Source: CAZNLL01 sp964573885 (GTDB lineage Bacteria > Desulfobacterota > DSM-4660 > Desulfatiglandales > Desulfatiglandaceae). From it: a stretch of 12,532 nucleotides of DNA. The position numbers and the translations under genes are program-made. The DNA lies in assembly GCA_964573885.1 (NCBI GenBank), contig CAZNLL010000117.1:1-12532 (forward strand). Direction: 5' to 3'. This document shows positions 6,695 to 12,532 of the stretch, piece by piece. The stretch's first letter is position 1; every line of letters starts with the position of its first letter. Below the pieces are notes generated by a model. It made no database searches, was not told the DNA's origin, and saw nothing but the letters and a program-made list of their open reading frames with translations.

Positions 6695-7408
6695 ATGAGT
6701 TTTACCGAATTTCAGAAGACGGTAAACCTCTCCAAACAACGCATCTACAGTGAGGCCTTTGCCCAATACCGGCAGTCCATACGGGTCAAGAAAGAGATGA
6801 CGGCCGTGAAGAACCTGAGCCGCATCTTTGACGCCACCCTCCGGATAAGCAACAAAAAGGGCTTCCCGTCCATGACCATGAGAGATCTCAGCAGGGAAAC
6901 CGGCCTCAGCATGGGCGCCCTTTACACCTGTTTCTCGAGCAAAGAGGACCTATTGGAGATGCTCCAGCGCCAGGGACGCCTCATTGTGGACAGGTTTTTG
7001 AAACAGGCCACGGAGGCGGAAACAGAGCCCAGGGCAAAGCTCAATGGGGCCGTCAAGACCCATCTCTATTTGAGCGAGGCCATGCAGCCCTGGTTCTATT
7101 TTTCATATATGGAGGCCAAAAACCTGACCAAAAAACAGGCGAAAATGGCGGTGGACAGCGAATTATATACGGAACAAGTCTTTCTGGACATCCTTAACGA
7201 GGGACAGGAGCGAGGGGTATTTGTGCCCCGAGACTACCGGCTGATGGCTAGCCTGATTAAGGCCATGGTCCAAGACTGGTATCTCAAGCGCCGGAAATAC
7301 GCAAAAAGGCAGGTTTCTGTGGATCAGTATGCGGACTTTGTGCTGGCCCTGGTGGAGGCCTTCTGTCTGGCCCCCCAAGAGGTAACAACCTTGAATCAGG
7401 AAGAATAA
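6695..7408 (+). CDS. TetR/AcrR-family transcriptional regulator
   Basis: A 237-residue one-component regulator. The helix-turn-helix is TMRDLSRETGLSMGALYTCF (61-80), followed by SSKEDLLEML, the standard TetR DNA-binding pattern. It is preceded by an unusually long N-terminal arm of about 40 residues rich in Lys, Arg and Gln. The C-terminal part (95-230) is helical, with an aromatic patch PWFYFSYME (132-140) that could line a ligand pocket. No specific subfamily is recognised. The gene begins two bases after the acyl-CoA dehydrogenase stop with only a weak ribosome binding site, so it is probably translated by coupling. Its position suggests feedback control of the two divergent operons, with an acyl-CoA as the likely ligand (inference). 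Confidence 0.88.
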   Translation: MSFTEFQKTVNLSKQRIYSEAFAQYRQSIRVKKEMTAVKNLSRIFDATLRISNKKGFPSMTMRDLSRETGLSMGALYTCFSSKEDLLEMLQRQGRLIVDRFLKQATEAETEPRAKLNGAVKTHLYLSEAMQPWFYFSYMEAKNLTKKQAKMAVDSELYTEQVFLDILNEGQERGVFVPRDYRLMASLIKAMVQDWYLKRRKYAKRQVSVDQYADFVLALVEAFCLAPQEVTTLNQEE

Positions 7409-7433
7409 ATCAGCCCCCTTTTTGTCCGGACCC

Positions 7434-7462
7434 GGTTCCTTAAAGGGGTCGAACCCCATTTT
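7434..7462 (+). other. Competing small hairpins before the DUF362 gene
   Basis: GGGGT (7445-7449) can pair with ACCCC (7453-7457), followed by ATTTT, which resembles a weak intrinsic terminator. Alternatively GGTTC (7434-7438) pairs with GAACC (7451-7455), and the two structures exclude each other. The stems are only five pairs, so this is a modest candidate for partial termination between the regulator and the DUF362 gene. Confidence 0.25.
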
Positions 7463-7476
7463 GCGGGAGGTAAGCT

Positions 7477-8805
7477 ATGGGTCATTCTCTTGTGGCCATT
7501 GTAAAATACGAAAAACCCATGGAATCCGTCAGGAAGGCGGTGGAACTGTCCCGGGGCCTTAATAATCTGCCCTCCCATGCCAGGGTCTTTGTCAAGCCCA
7601 ATATAGTCTACTGGACCCGTGAGGTTACCTTTCCCAAATGGGGGGTGATTACCACATCCCGGGTGGTGGAGGATATGGTGAAAATCCTCAAGGATAGGGG
7701 TGTTGAGGATATCACAATCGGGGAAGGCATCGTCACCATGAAACCCAAGGACACACAAACCCCCGCTCATGCCTTCGAAGCCCTGGGTTATAATGTCCTA
7801 AAGCAACGTTACGGGGTAAAGGTGATCAATGCCTTTAAACGGCCCTTTGAAAAGGTGGATCTGGGAGACGGTGCGGAACTCAACTTCAACACGGACATCC
7901 TCCACAGCGACCTGGTGGTGGATCTCCCGGTCCTCAAGACCCATAACCAAACCCTTGTGAGTCTTGGCATGAAGAACCTCAAGGGGATTATTGACATCGA
8001 ATCCCGGAAAAAGTGCCACAGTTCGGATCCGGTAAAAAACCTCCATTACATGATCGCCAAGCTTCCCGAGAAGCTGCCCCCTATTTTCGTCCTTCTGGAC
8101 GGGATATACACCAATGAGCGGGGCCCCAGTTTTGACGGGCGCATGCGCTATAGCAGGCTCTTGGTGGCCTCATCAGACGTCCTTTCCGCAGACATGGTGG
8201 GGGCCAAGGTCCTGGGATATGACGCCAGGGAAGTGCCTTACCTTGTTCATGCGGCCCAAAACCGGTCAAGACCGCTGGACCTCTCCGACACGGAGGTGGT
8301 GGGGGAAAAGATAGGAGATGTGGCCTCTCGTCACGAGTACGATTTCGCCTATTCAGAAACCGAAGACGGGGTCATGCCCGTACCCTTGGCAAAGCAGGGC
8401 ATTAAAGGCCTCTTTTATCGAAAATATGACCTTTCCATGTGCACCTACTGCTCCGGCCTCAACGGCCTGCTCCTCTCCGCCATCCGCTATGCCTGGAAAG
8501 GCAAGCCTTGGGATGACGTGGAAATCCTGACCGGGAAGATGATGAAGCCCACTCCAGGTAGGAAGAAGACCATCCTTCTGGGGAAATGCATTTACGAGGC
8601 CAACAAGGACAACCCCCATATCCAGGAAATGATCCCGGTCAAGGGTTGCCCCCCTCAGCCCAAGGCGGTGGTCAAGGCCCTTCACAAGGCCGGCATCAAT
8701 GTGGATCCAAACCTGTTTGAAAACGCGGACAAATTGGCGGGCTTTTTTATGAAGCGCTACGAAGGAAAGCCTGAATTTGACGAGGCCTTTTTTACCATCA
8801 CCTAG
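7477..8805 (+). CDS. DUF362 domain-containing protein with a four-Cys pattern
   Basis: A 442-residue protein of the DUF362 family, whose function is not established. The domain starts with a VFVKPNIV segment (37-44) and includes DLPVLKTHNQTLVSLGMKNL (149-168), both characteristic. The C-terminal part has Cys322-x2-Cys325 (MCTYCSG), Cys371 (LGKC) and Cys391 (VKGCPPQP). The last motif is common in DUF362 proteins, and the four Cys could hold a [4Fe-4S] cluster. No signal peptide or membrane segment is seen, so it is probably cytoplasmic. GGGAGGTAAG (7466-7475) supports the start. It lies 68 bases after the TetR gene on the same strand and is likely part of the acyl-CoA dehydrogenase operon, which hints at a redox or acyl-CoA-related role. 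That link is inferred. Confidence 0.85.
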   Translation: MGHSLVAIVKYEKPMESVRKAVELSRGLNNLPSHARVFVKPNIVYWTREVTFPKWGVITTSRVVEDMVKILKDRGVEDITIGEGIVTMKPKDTQTPAHAFEALGYNVLKQRYGVKVINAFKRPFEKVDLGDGAELNFNTDILHSDLVVDLPVLKTHNQTLVSLGMKNLKGIIDIESRKKCHSSDPVKNLHYMIAKLPEKLPPIFVLLDGIYTNERGPSFDGRMRYSRLLVASSDVLSADMVGAKVLGYDAREVPYLVHAAQNRSRPLDLSDTEVVGEKIGDVASRHEYDFAYSETEDGVMPVPLAKQGIKGLFYRKYDLSMCTYCSGLNGLLLSAIRYAWKGKPWDDVEILTGKMMKPTPGRKKTILLGKCIYEANKDNPHIQEMIPVKGCPPQPKAVVKALHKAGINVDPNLFENADKLAGFFMKRYEGKPEFDEAFFTIT

Positions 8806-8827
8806 GGGTGGGGAACTTTCCGGCCCC

Positions 8828-8861
8828 TTGACCCGGGACGGGATTCCGGTTATCCGGTCAA
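8828..8861. other. Imperfect inverted repeat in a convergent gap
   Basis: The 111-base gap between the DUF362 gene and amrS (8806-8916) holds TTGACCCGG (8828-8836) facing CCGGTCAA (8854-8861), eight pairs with one bulged C. Neither strand shows a T-run after it, so it does not qualify as an intrinsic terminator. Nothing else was recognised in this gap. Confidence 0.25.
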
Positions 8862-8916
8862 AAGCAGGCGTCTGTTTCAAATCCTTCTTTTAGGGTGCCA
8901 GGCAAATACGCCTCCT

Positions 8917-10116
8917 CTATGTCCATCGTCCGGGTACAGGGGTCTTGCAGAACTTGCACCGGCCTTTCTCCAGGTTGTACTGGGCGATAAAATACCCCCG
9001 CCGCTCGATCAGGATCTTGTGGCAGTTGTGACAGTAAGTATGGGTCCCCTTGTGGCCCGGGACATTTCCCAAATAGACGTACCGAATTCCTTCTTTGAGG
9101 GCCAGTTCCCTGAACTCCTCCAGGGTCGCCACCGGAGTGGCGGGGAGCCGGTTCAGCTTGTAGCGGGGGAAAAACCTCAAGAAATGCAGAGGGTAGTCAG
9201 GCCCCAATGCCTCCAGGATCCACCCGCACATCCTTTTGATCATTTCCGGCTTATCCACATAGGTGGGGACCACCAGGGTGGTCATTTCAAACCAAACACC
9301 CTGTCGGTGCAAGGTCTTGAAGGTCTCCAAAACGGGCTGAAGGGTTCCCCCGTTCAGGCAGCGGTAGGTTTGATCATCAAAGGACTTGAGATTCACATTG
9401 GCGCCGTCCAGATACTGGCAGAGCCTTCTCAGGGGATCGGCATTGATATAGCCGTTGGAGACCAGCACGTTCCTGACTCCCTCCTCCCTGGCCAGCTTGG
9501 ATGTGTCAACCATGTACTCGTAATAGGTGATGGGCTCCGAGTAGGTATAGGCGATGGAGGGTATTCCCCTTTTTATGGCCTCCTTGACCACGTCTTGGGG
9601 GGAGTATTCGTAGTGGCGCACATCCTCGGGCTTGCTCTGTGAGATCTCCCAGTTCTGACAGTTGAGGCACCTGAAATTGCAACCCGTGGTGGCCAGGGAA
9701 AAGACCTGAGTGCCCGGATAAAAGTGGCTAAGGGGCTTCTTTTCAATGGGATCCACATGAATGGCACATGGATTTCCATAGGTCAGGGAATAAAGCTTTC
9801 CTCCGATATTGACCTTTGAACGGCATACGCTCCGGTCTCCCGGCTCAAGAACACAGCGATTCGGGCAGACCTGACATTGTACGGTGTTCCCGTCACTGGT
9901 GTAGAAAAATCCTTCAATAGACCATTTCCACGGGCTTTCAGGGGCATCGTTTTCAAAGATCTGCCCCCTGACACTCTTGGTGCTTGGTGACGCCCGTGCC
10001 AGGGATCCATAACCCCATTGCCCGCAGACCACTGCGGGTACCCCCCATCCCAGGGTCCTTAGGAATTCCTTTCGGGTCATCCCCCTGCTCATGTTTTCAG
10101 CTCTTCTGAGGATCAT
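8917..10116 (-). CDS. amrS: AmmeMemoRadiSam system radical SAM enzyme, with a Tat-like N-terminus
   Basis: A 399-residue radical SAM protein. The cluster-binding motif is Cys146-x3-Cys150-x2-Cys153 (GCNFRCLNCQN), which holds the [4Fe-4S] cluster that splits SAM. Before it lie Cys81, Cys84, Cys88 and Cys98 (CQVCPNRC, then VC), typical of AmrS. At the end lie two CxxC pairs (362/365 and 387/390), likely a further metal site. The reaction is unknown. The N-terminus has MTRKEFLRTLGWGVPAVVCG from residue 13, a Tat-like signal (T-R-K-x-F-L-R with a weak hydrophobic stretch) and ARAS as a possible cleavage site near residue 43. GGAGG stands only two bases before the ATG at 10116, so in-frame ATGs at 10092 or 10080 could be the true start and would place the Tat-like motif at the very N-terminus. 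It follows the membrane protein gene by 33 bases. Confidence 0.9.
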   Translation of the reverse strand: MILRRAENMSRGMTRKEFLRTLGWGVPAVVCGQWGYGSLARASPSTKSVRGQIFENDAPESPWKWSIEGFFYTSDGNTVQCQVCPNRCVLEPGDRSVCRSKVNIGGKLYSLTYGNPCAIHVDPIEKKPLSHFYPGTQVFSLATTGCNFRCLNCQNWEISQSKPEDVRHYEYSPQDVVKEAIKRGIPSIAYTYSEPITYYEYMVDTSKLAREEGVRNVLVSNGYINADPLRRLCQYLDGANVNLKSFDDQTYRCLNGGTLQPVLETFKTLHRQGVWFEMTTLVVPTYVDKPEMIKRMCGWILEALGPDYPLHFLRFFPRYKLNRLPATPVATLEEFRELALKEGIRYVYLGNVPGHKGTHTYCHNCHKILIERRGYFIAQYNLEKGRCKFCKTPVPGRWT

Positions 10117-10149
10117 GACCTCCTTTCTTTTGTTCCGAGCCTCCCAGAA

Positions 10150-12327
10150 CTAAAATGACACAACCCTTATGCCTCGCTTGGTTAACACTAATATACTACT
10201 GGAAATTTTCACGAGAAGCAAAAAAATTACGGCCGACCGGATACCCAGCAAAGGGATCAACAGGGTCCCCACAGCCAGGGTCCCCACAGCCGCACCACAG
10301 AGGTCCGCAGCCAGGCACCCCGCCGCAGGGCTGCTTTGCTCACCGATGGTCCCCGCCGCAACGGGGAACTGAAATCCGCACAAAAGGGAGAAAAAAAATC
10401 CATAACAAAGAAACGCCAGAGGATGGGGCTCGCCCTTGAGATAAACGATCCACACAAAGAACAGGAGGAGCAAAAACAGGAGGATGGCCTCGGACATAAG
10501 GAGCTTTCCCAGGTCCTTGGTCTTCATCCGGTGGCCCAGGATGGCGCCCGGCAACAACCCCAGGAGGAAGGAGGTGACAATGGCACCTATTTGTAAGTAA
10601 ATGTAACCATAGATGATCTGGAAGGAGAAGATGATAAGCATTTCCACGCCCATGGTGGAAAGGCCCGTGGAAAAGAGCAGGTATTCCTCTCTTCTCAAAA
10701 AGACGATATAGGTCGCTGTGAGCATCACGAAGATGACGATGAAATAGGTGGGGGAACTGCCGTATTTCATAAACCATTCATGGAAGACGATATTCATGAG
10801 CCTAGGCTTCAGGTCCCTGTTTACATGGCCTTTCTTCTCCAGGGCCTCTGCAAGATGCTGGATCCTTTCCTCAGTCACATTCCCGTAAAAGAAGCCGCTG
10901 ATATATGCGGTTTCGATTGATTTCCTCTCCAGCCTGGCGGGGATATCCCACCAAAGCGGCTGGTCCCGACAAAGAAAATAGGCATCCTCACCCGGAAGCA
11001 CCAAAACGTGACTGAAGTGCTGCCGCACCGTGTTATACAGGGTGGAAAGCTTTTCCCGCTTCATGCGGCTCAGGTAGTTAGGGGAGTACTCCATGTTTGT
11101 TGAGAGTATGCCACCCTTCTTGAGGCATCCCTTTGCGAGGGCAAAAAATTCAGTGGTGAAGAACCGGTTCAGCTGAAAGGTGTCCGGATCGGGCAGGTCT
11201 ATGATAATGGCATCATACTTATGTTCGGCCCTCTTAATATACATTCGCCCGTCCGTGTTCACGATATCAATAAAAGGGGCATCCTTGATCACGTCAAGTT
11301 CCAAGGCGGTCTTTGTCAAAAATGGATCAAGCTCCACGTAGTCCACATGGGCGGGATCATATTTGGCGACCTCCTCCAGGCTTTCTCCCAATCCCCCGGA
11401 GACGAGGAGTACCCGGCTGACCCTCTCGATTTGAGACAAGGGGTAGTGGACCTTTTCTTCCGCGTGGATGGTATCAGCGTCTGAATAGAGCGGCGCTCCG
11501 GACTCCCAGAAGGTTTTCTGCTCCTCTTGCTCTGAAACCACAATCCTCCCGTAAGGGGATTCAACATAACGCAGGATATTCCCATACTGACTTTTGAGGG
11601 TGCTTTTTTCAAAACCGGCGTCGGTGGCATAATAAAAAAAAAGGGTCGCCGCGGGTAGGGCCGCAAACAGAAAGGCATACCTCCGGGATGTCATCAGCAA
11701 AAGGAGCCCCACCCCTACGAGGAGGGCGGATGTAACGGCAATGGTGGGAAAGGGTTTAAGAAAATAAACAAAGACAAAACTAAAAAGCAGTCCCCCTGTG
11801 ATATCTCCGATATTGTCGGTGAGGTATAATGCGCCGGTGGTAAACGTTGGGTCATAGTCATTAAGAACAAACAGGGCATAAGGCAAAATAAACCCGGTAA
11901 GGAGACAATAGGGGGTTATGGTGATGATAACGTAAAAAAAAATGGCATAAAACCCGGGGGAGGCTCCGTGAATAAAGAGTTCATCCCGAAACCCTCTGAT
12001 CAGAACCATCTGTATGAGAGGCCAGAAGGCAATAATCAGGGTAAGGAGGGCAAAAACGGGCAGGGAGGGCCTTCTCAAGGCCTTTGCTCCCAGGCTCCCC
12101 AGTCCTGTGATAAGAAACCAGCAGAAAAGGACCAGGGATATGGTGATCTCGTTGCCGTGAAACTGGGACAGGAATTCCCGGATAGTAAGCAGTTGGGTGA
12201 TGACGGAGGAAATGCCCGTGCCGATGATGGACCAGATAATCAGGCGTTTTGGCCTCATAGCAGGTGCCCGACCTCTTCCCTTCTCTTTACCCCGAAGTTG
12301 CATAAAAGGCACCCAAGAATCCGCCAT
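10150..12327 (-). CDS. Polytopic membrane protein with a spermidine-synthase-like domain
   Basis: A 725-residue fusion. Residues 29-233 form about seven hydrophobic segments. Residues 244-455 form a Rossmann-type aminopropyl/methyltransferase domain with LVSGGLGESLEEV (308-320), VELDP (331-335), NTDGRMYI (357-364) and IIIDLPDP (374-381). Residues 526-715 form about seven more membrane segments. This matches the fused transporter/spermidine-synthase-like proteins of bacteria. Whether it makes polyamines, methylates or transports is unknown; the GGLGE loop differs from the GGGDG of true spermidine synthases. The two membrane halves look related (GALYLTDNIGDITGGLL versus GCLAADLCGAAVGTL). The start at 12327 is favoured by AGGA six bases upstream; ATGs at 12303 or 12258 would shorten a charged N-terminus. 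It is encoded directly before amrS and probably co-transcribed with it. Confidence 0.87.
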   Translation of the reverse strand: MADSWVPFMQLRGKEKGRGRAPAMRPKRLIIWSIIGTGISSVITQLLTIREFLSQFHGNEITISLVLFCWFLITGLGSLGAKALRRPSLPVFALLTLIIAFWPLIQMVLIRGFRDELFIHGASPGFYAIFFYVIITITPYCLLTGFILPYALFVLNDYDPTFTTGALYLTDNIGDITGGLLFSFVFVYFLKPFPTIAVTSALLVGVGLLLLMTSRRYAFLFAALPAATLFFYYATDAGFEKSTLKSQYGNILRYVESPYGRIVVSEQEEQKTFWESGAPLYSDADTIHAEEKVHYPLSQIERVSRVLLVSGGLGESLEEVAKYDPAHVDYVELDPFLTKTALELDVIKDAPFIDIVNTDGRMYIKRAEHKYDAIIIDLPDPDTFQLNRFFTTEFFALAKGCLKKGGILSTNMEYSPNYLSRMKREKLSTLYNTVRQHFSHVLVLPGEDAYFLCRDQPLWWDIPARLERKSIETAYISGFFYGNVTEERIQHLAEALEKKGHVNRDLKPRLMNIVFHEWFMKYGSSPTYFIVIFVMLTATYIVFLRREEYLLFSTGLSTMGVEMLIIFSFQIIYGYIYLQIGAIVTSFLLGLLPGAILGHRMKTKDLGKLLMSEAILLFLLLLFFVWIVYLKGEPHPLAFLCYGFFFSLLCGFQFPVAAGTIGEQSSPAAGCLAADLCGAAVGTLAVGTLLIPLLGIRSAVIFLLLVKISSSILVLTKRGIRVVSF
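10262..10291. repeat. Tandem 15-bp duplication inside the membrane protein gene
   Basis: AGGGTCCCCACAGCC occurs twice head to tail (10262-10276 and 10277-10291). On the coding strand it gives AVGTL twice in a membrane helix. The copies are identical at DNA level and keep the frame, which suggests a recent duplication. Confidence 0.8.
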
Positions 12328-12370
12328 TTTGTTTCCTACGGCTTAAGATTCCGCTCTTGGGCTTCTAAAG

Positions 12371-12397
12371 CTGGAATCCACAAATTGTGAAATCCAG
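12371..12397. other. Imperfect 27-base inverted repeat upstream of the membrane protein gene
   Basis: The core CACAAATTGTG (12379-12389) is a perfect 11-base inverted repeat. The arms extend to 13 bases each with two mismatches (CTGGAATCCACAA against TTGTGAAATCCAG). It lies 43 bases before the ATG, in the 150-base gap between two genes on the - strand. It may be an operator or a leader hairpin. Confidence 0.45.
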
Positions 12398-12439
12398 GAT
12401 CTGGCTGTGATAGATCTAAGCGCTGTTCTATTGGCGTTT

Positions 12440-12457
12440 ATGTCTTAGACATGTCAA
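12440..12457 (-). promoter_or_regulatory. Candidate -35 box with overlapping palindromes
   Basis: Read on the - strand, a perfect TTGACA (rc of 12452-12457) is followed by ATGTCTAAGACAT (rc of 12440-12452), a 13-base perfect inverted repeat. GACATGTC (12448-12455) is a second palindrome that overlaps it. The matching -10 box is poor (GCCAAT after 16 bases is the best seen), so an activator-dependent promoter is possible. It would drive the membrane protein and amrS. Confidence 0.35.
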
Positions 12458-12477
12458 TGTGTTTGCAACAACGGGGT

Positions 12478-12532
12478 TTACTCTTCAAAGGCCTGGACTT
12501 GATAGGTTTGGACCTCGAGGTCAGCCTTTTTC
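12478..12532 (-). CDS. C-terminal fragment, possibly AmmeMemoRadiSam system protein A (AMMECR1 domain)
   Basis: The last 17 codons of a leftward gene, read KKADLEVQTYQVQAFEE and then TAA at 12480-12478; the rest lies beyond the window. The pattern, a charged turn, then an alternating strand, then an aromatic residue with EE at the end, resembles the tail of AMMECR1-domain proteins, which often end in a strand like EVYxFxAEVFxE. With amrS two genes downstream on the same strand, amrA is a natural guess. The fragment is too short to prove the family, so no symbol is given. A 150-base gap separates it from the next gene. Confidence 0.4.
   Translation of the reverse strand, partial: KKADLEVQTYQVQAFEE

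Noticed and set aside
8828..8861. Bidirectional intrinsic terminator between the DUF362 gene and amrS
   Set aside because: A stem exists but no T-run follows on either strand, so it is listed only as an inverted repeat.
8917..10116. AmrS as a lipoprotein (AVVC near the N-terminus)
   Set aside because: The residue before Cys is Val, which does not fit a lipobox; a Tat-like signal fits better.
10155..10596. Several rightward reading frames opposite the 3' part of the membrane protein gene
   Set aside because: They are low-complexity, rich in Pro, Gly and Gln, and antisense to a gene with clear domain motifs; no ribosome binding site or family likeness.
1..12532. CRISPR array, tRNA, rRNA, transposase or phage genes
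   Set aside because: No spaced repeat series, cloverleaf-like stretch or matching protein motif was found on either strand.

Overview
The window looks like chromosomal DNA of an anaerobic Desulfobacterota-type bacterium (sulfate-reducing or syntrophic fatty- or aromatic-acid degrader). This is inferred from protein style and gene company: two acyl-CoA dehydrogenases, a dedicated ETF pair, a dienoyl-CoA isomerase, a DUF362 protein and AmmeMemoRadiSam genes, all in G+C-rich DNA. No rRNA, tRNA, CRISPR, transposase or phage gene was seen. Ten complete protein genes and two edge fragments fill most of the sequence.

Layout. (1) Positions 1-2050, + strand: the tail of an unrecognised gene, a dienoyl-CoA isomerase of the crotonase family that keeps all three catalytic acids, and an exported Memo-family protein (AmrB). 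(2) 2051-2265: a convergent gap holding a nested palindromic repeat. (3) 2266-5277, - strand: etfB, etfA and an acyl-CoA dehydrogenase with the normal catalytic Glu. The dehydrogenase also has its own good promoter. (4) 5278-5483: a divergent promoter region, with two sigma70-type promoters back to back around one perfect 10-bp palindrome. (5) 5484-8805, + strand: an ACAD10/11-like acyl-CoA dehydrogenase with Asp at the catalytic position, a TetR-type regulator two bases behind it, and a DUF362 protein with a four-Cys pattern. (6) 8806-8916: a short convergent gap. (7) 8917-12532, - strand: the radical SAM enzyme AmrS, a large membrane-embedded spermidine-synthase-like protein, and the last 17 codons of a gene whose tail resembles AMMECR1/AmrA.

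How the genes fit together. The middle block reads as one regulated acyl-CoA oxidation unit. The two dehydrogenases would pass electrons to EtfAB, and the TetR protein probably senses an acyl-CoA and acts on the shared divergent promoter. The substrate is not evident: no ligase, thiolase, hydroxyacyl-CoA dehydrogenase or ETF:quinone oxidoreductase lies in the window. The outer parts carry AmmeMemoRadiSam components. AmrB lies on one side of the acyl-CoA block. AmrS, and probably AmrA, lie on the other side with a membrane aminopropyl/methyltransferase-like protein between them. AmrB has a Sec-like signal peptide and AmrS a Tat-like one, so this version of the poorly understood system may work outside the cytoplasm. 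That is the most unusual idea offered by this window.
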